The notes under the pieces were generated by a model, which saw only the letters and a program-made list of their open reading frames with translations, did no database searches and was not told the origin of the DNA. The translations under genes and the position numbers were made by a program. Below, one piece after another: positions 14,343-21,647 of a stretch of DNA of 64,000 bases. The DNA comes from UBA1723 sp045642085 (GTDB taxonomy: Bacteria; Bacteroidota; Bacteroidia; Bacteroidales; Paludibacteraceae), in the NCBI GenBank assembly GCA_045642085.1, contig JAZUIF010000013.1, forward strand, positions 47,102 to 111,101. The letters are read 5' to 3'. Position 1 is the stretch's first letter. The number at the start of each line of letters is the position of its first letter.

Positions 14343-15299
14343 ATGAGAATTATCGGAACCGGCAGTGCATTGCCAAAATTCGTCGCTACGAACCAGATGT
14401 TGTCCGAAGTGATGGATACAAGCGATGAGTGGATTTCCACTCGCACTGGAATTAAGCGCCGTCATCTCTTGGTAAATCAGGAGTTGGAGGAAATCGGCGT
14501 TGAGGCGATCGAGAATGCCCTTAAAGATGCTGGCATTACAGCAAAGGACTTAGACTACATCATCTGCTCTAACACAGTGAACGAGTTGATCACACCAGGT
14601 ATTGGTTGTGTATTGCAGGGTCACATTGGAGCTACTTGCCCAAGCATTGATATCAATGCGGCATGTGCAGGTTTCCTATATGGAATGCAGATTGCTGAGT
14701 CGTTTATCAAGACAGGAGTTGCGAAAAAGATTTTGATTGTGGCTGTAGAAGAGCCATCAAGAATCCCAACTTGGACAGACAGAAGCACAAGCGTATTGTT
14801 CGGAGACGGTGCCGGAGCTGTTGTTGTCAGCGCAGACGGCGACGACATCCTTGCTATGCGTTCGACAACTACGTCTATGCCTCAGGTGCTATATAGCAAA
14901 AGAGCAATGGAGAAGACTCCTTTCGTCGGCGAGATCGAAGGCAATGTTCCATTGGTAATGAATGGCCGCGAGGTGTTCAGAATGGCAGTTGCTAACTCAC
15001 AGGAGGATATCAAGACTGTGATGGAGCAGGCAAATATCACTTCCGACCAGGTAAAATATTTCGTGCTACACCAGGCGAATATCAGAATCATCGAGTCTAT
15101 CCGCCACTTCCTAGGTGAGCCAGAGGAGAAATTCCCTACTACAATCGAAGATACAGGTAATATGTCGTCGGCATGTATTCCAATCCTTCTTGACAGATTG
15201 AATAAGGAAGGCAAATTGTCGAAGGGCGACATCTTGGTATTCAGTGCATTCGGTGCAGGATTCCAGACATCAGCTAACGTACTTCGTTGGAACAAATAA
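14343..15299 (+). CDS. fabH: 3-oxoacyl-ACP synthase III FabH
   Basis: Starts type II fatty-acid synthesis by condensing an acyl-CoA primer with malonyl-ACP in the cytoplasm. 318 residues with the catalytic triad visible: Cys108 in INAACAG, His243 in VLHQANIRI, Asn273 in TGNMSSACIP. The N-terminal signature TSDEWISTRTGI (26-37) is classic FabH. The gene is first in a fabH-fabK-fabF operon (gaps 32 and 33 bases) inserted in the LRR array. The second half of the Asn motif reads SSAC rather than the common SAAS, a mild variation. Confidence 0.95.
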   Translation: MRIIGTGSALPKFVATNQMLSEVMDTSDEWISTRTGIKRRHLLVNQELEEIGVEAIENALKDAGITAKDLDYIICSNTVNELITPGIGCVLQGHIGATCPSIDINAACAGFLYGMQIAESFIKTGVAKKILIVAVEEPSRIPTWTDRSTSVLFGDGAGAVVVSADGDDILAMRSTTTSMPQVLYSKRAMEKTPFVGEIEGNVPLVMNGREVFRMAVANSQEDIKTVMEQANITSDQVKYFVLHQANIRIIESIRHFLGEPEEKFPTTIEDTGNMSSACIPILLDRLNKEGKLSKGDILVFSAFGAGFQTSANVLRWNK

Positions 15300-15331
15300 T
15301 TAAGAGTTAAAATAGAAAATAACATACAATC

Positions 15332-16276
15332 ATGATAAAGAGTAAGATTTGCGACCTATTGGGTATCAAATATCCAATTATCCAGGGTGGTATGGCATGG
15401 GTTGCCGACGCTAGTTTGGCTGCTGCTGTAAGTAACGCAGGTGGTTTGGGTATCATCACAGGTGCTTGTCCTCCAGAAATCGTAAGAGAGGAGATCAGAA
15501 AGTGCAAGAAGATGACAGACAAGCCTTTCGGTGTAAACATCATGCTTCAGGCTCCAGAAGTTGAGAAGATCGCACAGATCGTTGTTGAAGAGGGAGTTAA
15601 GATTCTTACTACAGGTGCTGGTTCACCTGCTCCGTTCATGGAGATGTGGAAGGCAGCAGGCATCAAGGTTATGCCAGTTGTAGCAAGCGTAGCATTGGCA
15701 CTTCGTATCGAGAGAATGGGAGTAGACGCAATCATCGCAGAGGGTGCAGAGAGTGGTGGCCACACAGGAGAGGCTAACACATTGCCACTTGTTCCACAGA
15801 TCGTAGACGCAGTTAGCGTTCCAGTTATCGCTGCCGGTGGTATCGGTGACGGACGTGGTATGGCTGCAGCATTCATGTTGGGTGCAGAGGCAGTTCAGTG
15901 TGGAACATGCTTCTTGGTAGCTGACGAGTGTACCGTACACGAGGTATATAAGGAGAAGGTATTGAAGGCTGGAGACAATGACACTATCGTAACAGGTAAG
16001 AAGCTAGGTCACCCAGTTCGTACAGTACGTACTCCATTCTCTAAGAACTTCGCTAAGATGGAGAACGATCCTGCTGTAACATCAGAGGAGTTGCTTGCAT
16101 TCGGTGCTGGTTCACTTCGTAAGGCCGTTAAGGACGGTAACTTGAAGGAGGGTAGCTTCATGGCTGGAGAGATCGCAGGTATGATCAATGAGAAGAAGAC
16201 TTGCAAGGAGATCGTTGAGAACATGGCAAGCAAGTGTGAAGAGCTACTTAAGGCTGCAAACGGTCGTTTGGCTTAA
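15332..16276 (+). CDS. fabK: FMN-dependent enoyl-ACP reductase II FabK
   Basis: Probably performs the last step of each fatty-acid elongation cycle, reducing trans-2-enoyl-ACP with NAD(P)H and FMN. 314 residues in a TIM-barrel of the nitronate monooxygenase/FabK type. Visible signatures are IQGGMAWVADASLAAAVSNA (18-37), GAGSP, the FMN/phosphate loops EGAESGGHTG and AAGGIGDGRGMAAA, and FLVADECTVHEVYKEKVL. The context between fabH and fabF supports FabK over a nitronate monooxygenase. Codon choice is strongly biased, as expected for high expression. Confidence 0.9.
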   Translation: MIKSKICDLLGIKYPIIQGGMAWVADASLAAAVSNAGGLGIITGACPPEIVREEIRKCKKMTDKPFGVNIMLQAPEVEKIAQIVVEEGVKILTTGAGSPAPFMEMWKAAGIKVMPVVASVALALRIERMGVDAIIAEGAESGGHTGEANTLPLVPQIVDAVSVPVIAAGGIGDGRGMAAAFMLGAEAVQCGTCFLVADECTVHEVYKEKVLKAGDNDTIVTGKKLGHPVRTVRTPFSKNFAKMENDPAVTSEELLAFGAGSLRKAVKDGNLKEGSFMAGEIAGMINEKKTCKEIVENMASKCEELLKAANGRLA

Positions 16277-16309
16277 TTAGTGTCGTAAAAATTTATAAAA
16301 AGAATTGAA

Positions 16310-17551
16310 ATGAAAAGAGTCGTAATTACAGGTATGGGCGTTATCTCGCCTATCGGTAACAATATAGACGCATACTGGGATAGCCTTGTTAAGGGTGTTT
16401 GTGGTATCGGCCCAATCACTCAGTATGAGACAGGTGATCATCCAGTGAAACTAGCTGCAGAGGTTAAAGACTTCAAGGCAGAGGATTTCGGTGTAGATAA
16501 GGGTATGGCACGTAAGTCAGACCGTTTCGCACAGTTCGCTCTAGCAGCAGCAAACCAGGCTATCGCAGATTCTGGACTAAAGAGTGGAGAGAATATCGCA
16601 GCCGACAGATTCGGAACATACATCGGATCTGGTATCGGTGGTATGCACGTCTTCACAACAGAGTGCGAGAAGCTTATCAACGAGGGAATGAACCGTATCT
16701 CCCCTCTATTCATCCCAATGCTAATCGCCAACATGGCATCAGGACAGGTTGCAATCGCACACCAGCTTGAGGGACCATGTATTCCAGTAGTTACAGCATG
16801 TGCGACATCTACTCACGCAGTAGGTGAGGCATTCCACGCTATCAAGCACGGTTACGCAGACGCAATCGTAGCAGGAGGTAGTGAGGCAGCTGTCAACCCA
16901 CTTGCAATCGGTGGTTTTGCCAACTCAAAGGCTCTTTCAAAGGCTACAGATCCTAACGAGGCTTCTCTTCCATTCGACAAGCGTCGCGCTGGATTCGTGA
17001 TGGGTGAAGGATGTGGTATCCTTGTCCTTGAGGAGTACGAGCACGCAAAGGCACGTGGAGCAAAGATCTACGCTGAGGTAACTGGTTACGGTAACACATG
17101 TGACGCATACCATTACACAGCTCCAAAACCAGACGGAGTACCTGCAAGCAAGGCTATCAAGTTGGCTCTAGAGGAGTCTAACTTCGATGCAGCTAAGGAT
17201 TGCCTATACATCAACGCACACGGTACAGGAACACCACTTAACGACAAGGGTGAGACTGCAGCGTTCAAGCTAGCTCTAGGTGAAGAGGCAGCACGCAAGG
17301 CACACATCTCATCAAGCAAGTCGATGATGGGACACTGTTTAGGTGCAGCTGGTGCATTGGAGCTTATCGTCGCAGCTCTTACATTGAAGAACGGCATCAT
17401 CACTCCAACAATCAACTATAAGGAGGCAGATCCAGACTGCGACCTTAACTACACACCAAACGTAGCTGTTAAAGCCGACGTCAACATCGCATTCTCAACA
17501 TCATTGGGATTCGGTGGACACAACGGATGTGTCGCTTTGAGAAAGATGTAA
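16310..17551 (+). CDS. fabF: 3-oxoacyl-ACP synthase II FabF
   Basis: Elongating condensing enzyme of fatty-acid synthesis. 413 residues, standard length. The Cys-His-His triad is present: Cys164 in VTACATSTHA, His304 in NAHGTGTPLND, His342 in MGHCLGAAGALE. The C-terminal glycine-rich STSLGFGGHNGC is intact. Last gene of the fab operon; a terminator follows at 17575. No acyl-carrier-protein gene accompanies it here. Confidence 0.95.
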   Translation: MKRVVITGMGVISPIGNNIDAYWDSLVKGVCGIGPITQYETGDHPVKLAAEVKDFKAEDFGVDKGMARKSDRFAQFALAAANQAIADSGLKSGENIAADRFGTYIGSGIGGMHVFTTECEKLINEGMNRISPLFIPMLIANMASGQVAIAHQLEGPCIPVVTACATSTHAVGEAFHAIKHGYADAIVAGGSEAAVNPLAIGGFANSKALSKATDPNEASLPFDKRRAGFVMGEGCGILVLEEYEHAKARGAKIYAEVTGYGNTCDAYHYTAPKPDGVPASKAIKLALEESNFDAAKDCLYINAHGTGTPLNDKGETAAFKLALGEEAARKAHISSSKSMMGHCLGAAGALELIVAALTLKNGIITPTINYKEADPDCDLNYTPNVAVKADVNIAFSTSLGFGGHNGCVALRKM

Positions 17552-17574
17552 TCTATTCTTAAGATAATTTGATG

Positions 17575-17605
17575 AAAGGCAGGCTGAAAAGGTCTGCCTT
17601 TTTGT
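17575..17605 (+). terminator. Terminator of the fab operon
   Basis: AAAGGCAG pairs with CTGCCTTT, followed by T residues. A similar hairpin follows the next gene (19687-19713). Confidence 0.85.
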
Positions 17606-17711
17606 TTATGAAAAGCTCAAAACTTATAAGAGCGACTTCTTATCTTCATCTTTATTAACATATTTGAATGAAAAACACACATAAAAATATGTTCATTAAA
17701 TAAAGAAGTAG

Positions 17712-17719
17712 TATTTTTG
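17712..17719 (+). promoter_or_regulatory. -7 box for the LRR gene at 17749
   Basis: TATTTTTG, an exact TAnnTTTG match, 29 bases before the ATG; no clear -33 TTTG. Confidence 0.6.
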
Positions 17720-17748
17720 CATAAAATTAATTATTACACTATATAGTT

Positions 17749-19656
17749 ATGAACTTCAAACTACCTTCTCTTATCGCAACATTGGCTACAGGACTTTCAA
17801 TGTTTGCGACAACCAATATGATCATAAGACATGAAGATGGTGATATAACAAGATTTGATGTAACCAAAGTAGATGAGGTATTCTTTAATGATTATGCCAT
17901 AGATCCATCAGCACTAGACACTGCCGCAACACCATTGAATTTCAACATATTATCAGACAGCACAGCTGAAGTAATAAGCGGAGATTACGAATCATTGAAA
18001 TCAGTCGATATACCAGAAAAAGTATACATAGGAGGCAAAGTATACACAGTTGCTAGCATTGGAAACAAAGCGTTTTACAACTGTAGTAATATGACAAGTG
18101 TCAATATTCCAGAAGGTGTCATTACAATTTCAAGTATGGCATTCTTTAGGAGTGGATTAAGAACTATTACTATTCCTAAGAGCGTAACTTCTATCGGAGG
18201 TCTTGCATTCAATGAATGTAAGAATTTAACACCTGGTTTATTGATTTACAACAATGGCACAAAGTGTAATGGTTGGATAGGAGATATCTCTTATTGTAAT
18301 AATATTAAAATCCCAACCGGAGTAACAGAGATTGATGATCAAGCATTCTATAAGATAAGCTACCTGAAGAGTATGACTATTCCTGAGAGTGTGACAACTA
18401 TAGGCAATTCAGCTTTTGCCGGATGCATAGAACTTGATCTTGTGATTGACAATTCAAAGAAAAATGTAACAATAGGGGAAAACACATTCGACTATGTCAA
18501 GTCTGTCACATTCAGACACGATCTTGAATGGTACGATCCATCAATTCCAGATTCTTATAACACATTATTCAAATTCGAGATCACATCCGATTCTACCGCT
18601 AAGGTGACATCATACCTAGGTAGAGACCTAGACATTGATTCTATTGCTATACCAGCCAAAGTAAGAATCAACGACGTGACATATAATGTCAACACAATCG
18701 GTGAAAGATCTTTTACGTCATCAATAATGCTAAAAACTATTGTGATACCAGAAGGAATCACGACTATCGAAGAAGACGCATTCATCCAATGTAAAAATGT
18801 AGTAAATGCCGACCTACCAGAAAGTTTGGTTTACATAGGTGAAGATGCATTCATGGATTGTAGAGCTCTCACAGGAGCAAAAATACCTAAGAATGTCGAA
18901 TTTATCGGAAAATACGCGTTTAGCTGTAATATCGCAGGTAGCCCGTTCTCAACATATATTGTGGATCCTGAAAACAAATACTACTCATCAGTAGAAGGTG
19001 TATTATATAACAAAGACACTACAATAATGGTCGATATGCCTGCTGCATTCACAGGTGAGTTTGTGCTTCCTGCAAGCGTAGATAGTATTGGCAATCACGA
19101 GTTAAATAACATCTGGGCAATGACATATATTACAGTTCCAGAAGAAAACAAATCATTCTCATCTGTAGATGGAGCATTGTACAATAAAGAAAAAACGAAG
19201 ATGATTGTTGTCCCAGCAGATATCAAAGGGAAAGTCTCAATACCAGAAGGTGTCACAGAAATTCCTAATAGTATTTTCTATAATCGAAAAGGAGTAACAG
19301 ACATTACTATTCCAGATGGTGTCACTACAATTGGAGATTATGCATTTGCTGGCGTAACATGCACACGTATTAAGCTTCCTGAGACTGTAACAACTATAGG
19401 CAAATCAGCATTCTCAGCATGCGAGAGATTGACTACCCTAAATATCCCGAATGGAGTAACTAGAATTGAGGAGTATACATTTAATAGATGCAGCAAATTG
19501 ACAAACTTCATTCTTCCTGAAAGTGTCACATACATTGGAAAAGATGCATTCTACTTCGCAACTATAGACCTAAAAATAGACAACTCAAAGAGTAATGTCG
19601 AACTTGGAAGAGATGCATTATCTCAATGTCGTTCAGTGACATGGCTAAAAGATTGA
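17749..19656 (+). CDS. BspA-like LRR_5 secreted protein, two blocks
   Basis: 635 residues. Signal peptide about 1-22, N-terminal module TTNMIIRHEDGDITRFDVTK. Block 1 runs from about residue 60 (TPLNFNILSDSTAEV) to 260 and carries LLIYNNGTKCNGWIGDISYC, where the usual Tyr before Gly-Trp is Asn. Block 2 starts near 266 (TLFKFEITSDSTAKV) and includes two long variants of the type YYSSVEGVLYNKDTTIMV and SFSSVDGALYNKEKTKMI, typical of BspA proteins, then ordinary LRR_5 units. It closes with CRSVTWLKD. Transcribed alone, with its own -7 box and terminator. Repeats are more diverged than in the 11125/12939 pair, so this is an older copy. Confidence 0.88.
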   Translation: MNFKLPSLIATLATGLSMFATTNMIIRHEDGDITRFDVTKVDEVFFNDYAIDPSALDTAATPLNFNILSDSTAEVISGDYESLKSVDIPEKVYIGGKVYTVASIGNKAFYNCSNMTSVNIPEGVITISSMAFFRSGLRTITIPKSVTSIGGLAFNECKNLTPGLLIYNNGTKCNGWIGDISYCNNIKIPTGVTEIDDQAFYKISYLKSMTIPESVTTIGNSAFAGCIELDLVIDNSKKNVTIGENTFDYVKSVTFRHDLEWYDPSIPDSYNTLFKFEITSDSTAKVTSYLGRDLDIDSIAIPAKVRINDVTYNVNTIGERSFTSSIMLKTIVIPEGITTIEEDAFIQCKNVVNADLPESLVYIGEDAFMDCRALTGAKIPKNVEFIGKYAFSCNIAGSPFSTYIVDPENKYYSSVEGVLYNKDTTIMVDMPAAFTGEFVLPASVDSIGNHELNNIWAMTYITVPEENKSFSSVDGALYNKEKTKMIVVPADIKGKVSIPEGVTEIPNSIFYNRKGVTDITIPDGVTTIGDYAFAGVTCTRIKLPETVTTIGKSAFSACERLTTLNIPNGVTRIEEYTFNRCSKLTNFILPESVTYIGKDAFYFATIDLKIDNSKSNVELGRDALSQCRSVTWLKD

Positions 19657-19686
19657 TCTATATTAAAGATAATAGTTTAAAATACG

Positions 19687-19713
19687 AAAGGCAGGCCAAC
19701 CGGTCTGCCTTTT
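19687..19713 (+). terminator. Terminator
   Basis: AAAGGCAG/CTGCCTTT stem around GCCAACCGGT, then T residues. Confidence 0.85.
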
Positions 19714-19759
19714 ATATTTTATTAACACATATGACGACACAAATTCATCAAACAAATTG

Positions 19760-19767
19760 TAATTTTG
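19760..19767 (+). promoter_or_regulatory. -7 box for the LRR gene at 19789
   Basis: TAATTTTG, an exact match. It overlaps the TTG (19765) that opens the longest frame, so the real start is the ATG at 19789 or 19795. Confidence 0.6.
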
Positions 19768-19788
19768 CGGAAAAAACAAACAAGACCA

Positions 19789-20574
19789 ATGATCATGAAA
19801 GGTAAAATATTCATTTCTAGTGCAATTTTGGCCACAAGTATGTCAATGTTTGCAGCGACACAAATGATTGTTAAACAGAAAAATGGAGAAGTAGTCACTT
19901 TTGAAGTTGCAAATGTGGAAGAAGTCAGTTTTGACGAAATCGACAATTTTCCAGTTGTCGACGCTTCCGAAACCCCTTTGCAATTCGAAATTTTATCAGA
20001 CACTGAGGTGGGTATTATTAAAGACGACTTATATAAAGATTTGACAACTATAGAAATCCCACAAAAAGTTAAAATTGATGGTGTCGTTTACAACGTAACT
20101 ACAATTAAGTCGGGGGCATTTTCACATTGCAGAAGTTTAACAAATATTACAATCCCAGAGAGTATCACTTCTATTGAAGTAGGTGCATTTTCAGGATGTA
20201 ACAGTTTAGGGCTAGGATTATTGATTTATAATAACGGCACAAAATGCTATGGTTGGCTTGGAGATGAAGATGAATGTACAAGTGTCGTTATTCCAGAAGG
20301 AGTAAAAGAGATTGGAAACCAGGCGTTTTATAAATCATTTAATAACTTGACTAGTATAACATTCCCAGAAAGCCTGGAATCAATCGGAGAGATGGCATTT
20401 GCAGATTGTGACGGATTGACAACTGGAGAACTGTCGTCGAACTTAAAATCACTTGGTTATGGTGCTTTTATGTACTGCAATAATCTTAATCTAACAATCA
20501 ACACTTCCGAAGCCAATGTTGAGGTTGGAAAGTATGCCATAAGCTATTGCAAATCAGTCATATGGCTTAAATAA
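19789..20574 (+). CDS. BspA-like LRR_5 secreted protein
   Basis: 261 residues from ATG 19789; ATG 19795 is equally possible and gives the typical M-K-G-K start. Signal peptide ends MFA-ATQ, followed by MIVKQKNGEVVTFEVANVEE, the shared module. One block: opening cap (TPLQFEILSDTEVGIIKDDL, ending IPQKVKIDGVVYNVTTIK), about five repeats, the module LLIYNNGTKCYGWLGDEDEC, and closing cap NLNLTINTSEANVEVGKYAI with CKSVIWLK. Last member of the array. Its terminator belongs to the GGGATGGGCGAAAG family found elsewhere in the array. Confidence 0.87.
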   Translation: MIMKGKIFISSAILATSMSMFAATQMIVKQKNGEVVTFEVANVEEVSFDEIDNFPVVDASETPLQFEILSDTEVGIIKDDLYKDLTTIEIPQKVKIDGVVYNVTTIKSGAFSHCRSLTNITIPESITSIEVGAFSGCNSLGLGLLIYNNGTKCYGWLGDEDECTSVVIPEGVKEIGNQAFYKSFNNLTSITFPESLESIGEMAFADCDGLTTGELSSNLKSLGYGAFMYCNNLNLTINTSEANVEVGKYAISYCKSVIWLK

Positions 20575-20583
20575 GAGAATTGT

Positions 20584-20605
20584 GTAGACGTTGGTTCGCG
20601 TCTAC
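20584..20605. repeat. GTAGAGACG-type palindrome, degenerate copy
   Basis: GTAGACG...CGTCTAC around TTGGTTCG, placed between stop codon and terminator as in copies a and b. Confidence 0.6.
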
Positions 20606-20624
20606 ATTAAATAATTTCCAAATC

Positions 20625-20656
20625 GGGATGGGCGAAAGTCCATCCCTTTTCTTTTT
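20625..20656 (+). terminator. Terminator, GGGATGGGCGAAAG family
   Basis: GGGATGG pairs with CCATCCC around GCGAAAGT, followed by a T-rich tract. Confidence 0.85.
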
Positions 20657-20812
20657 AACATTTATTACATTATTATGCTTAAAAACATTTATTTGCATTG
20701 TCATTTTTGAAGAAAAGTTAGTTAAATTCGCACGATTAACAATCATGAAAAACGACATTGATAACTAAATCAACGATCGATATCAATAAACGATTATCAG
20801 TCAGCGTTATAG

Positions 20813-21640
20813 ATGAGTAGTAGGGTAAGTATAGTTACTGGTGCAACTGGAAAAATCGGCAGGGTTGTGGCCGAAGAAGTAGCACGACAAGGCAAACATT
20901 TAATCATCGCGTGCAGAAGTTTGGCAAAATCCAAAATCCTGCTTGGTGAACTACAATCTGCTTATCCCAACAGCACAATTGAATTTATAATGCTTGATTT
21001 GGCAGACAGACGATCCATCAATAAATTTGCAGAGGCAATCGAACAAAACTGTTACATCGTTGATGAGCTTGTATGCAATGCCGGCACATTGTGTCAGTAT
21101 GAAAGTCAAAACAAAGAAGACGTCGACATGTCCATGGCTGTCAACTATCTTGGCAATGTCCGTTTGATTGAAAAGTTAGAGCGATCATTGGCTCACGATG
21201 CTAAAATCGTGAATATGGTGTCGTCAATACGTTGGGGGACTATTTCCGGTGACCCGTTTCATCCGGACGGAAAATTCAACAGATTCCGCAGATTCGCTAG
21301 TTCAAAACTCGCGCTCTACGCCTACACCCAACACTTGGCACGCAAGTACGACAATTCAAAAATTTCCGTATATGCGGCAGATCCAGGTATCGTCAACACT
21401 GTTATGATCACTAGAGGCAGATGGTTCGAAGGCATCGCAGATGCGTTTCTAAGCCCGTTCGTCCGCACTCCTGAGAAAGGTGCAGAAACGGCACTCTACT
21501 TGTTGTCAAACCATCCTCAGACCACAGGTATGGCATATTACGACTGTAAGATCAAACAATTCCCAGCCGACATGTACACAAGAGAGGAATGGTCGCAACT
21601 TTGGAACAACACACAAAAATATTTGACAGAAATCATTTGA
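20813..21640 (+). CDS. SDR-family protein with Tyr-to-Phe active-site change
   Basis: Rossmann-fold short-chain dehydrogenase/reductase, closest in layout to the retinol-dehydrogenase-like SDRs. 275 residues: cofactor loop TGATGKIG (9-16), ACRS (33-36), which suggests NADP(H), NAG (89-91), Ser pair at 137-138. The usual catalytic Y-x-x-x-K is F161-ASS-K165, encoded TTC, so the proton-donating tyrosine is absent and ordinary dehydrogenase chemistry is doubtful. It ends 7 bases before rpoN and probably shares its transcript. Substrate unknown. Confidence 0.8.
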   Translation: MSSRVSIVTGATGKIGRVVAEEVARQGKHLIIACRSLAKSKILLGELQSAYPNSTIEFIMLDLADRRSINKFAEAIEQNCYIVDELVCNAGTLCQYESQNKEDVDMSMAVNYLGNVRLIEKLERSLAHDAKIVNMVSSIRWGTISGDPFHPDGKFNRFRRFASSKLALYAYTQHLARKYDNSKISVYAADPGIVNTVMITRGRWFEGIADAFLSPFVRTPEKGAETALYLLSNHPQTTGMAYYDCKIKQFPADMYTREEWSQLWNNTQKYLTEII

Positions 21641-21647
21641 CAAAAAT

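Noticed and set aside
14072..14446. Minus-strand frame encoding STLNPQPSTLNPQ-like repeats
   Set aside because: Translation of heptamer array 3; 7-nt units give a 21-nt, 7-residue period without being a gene.
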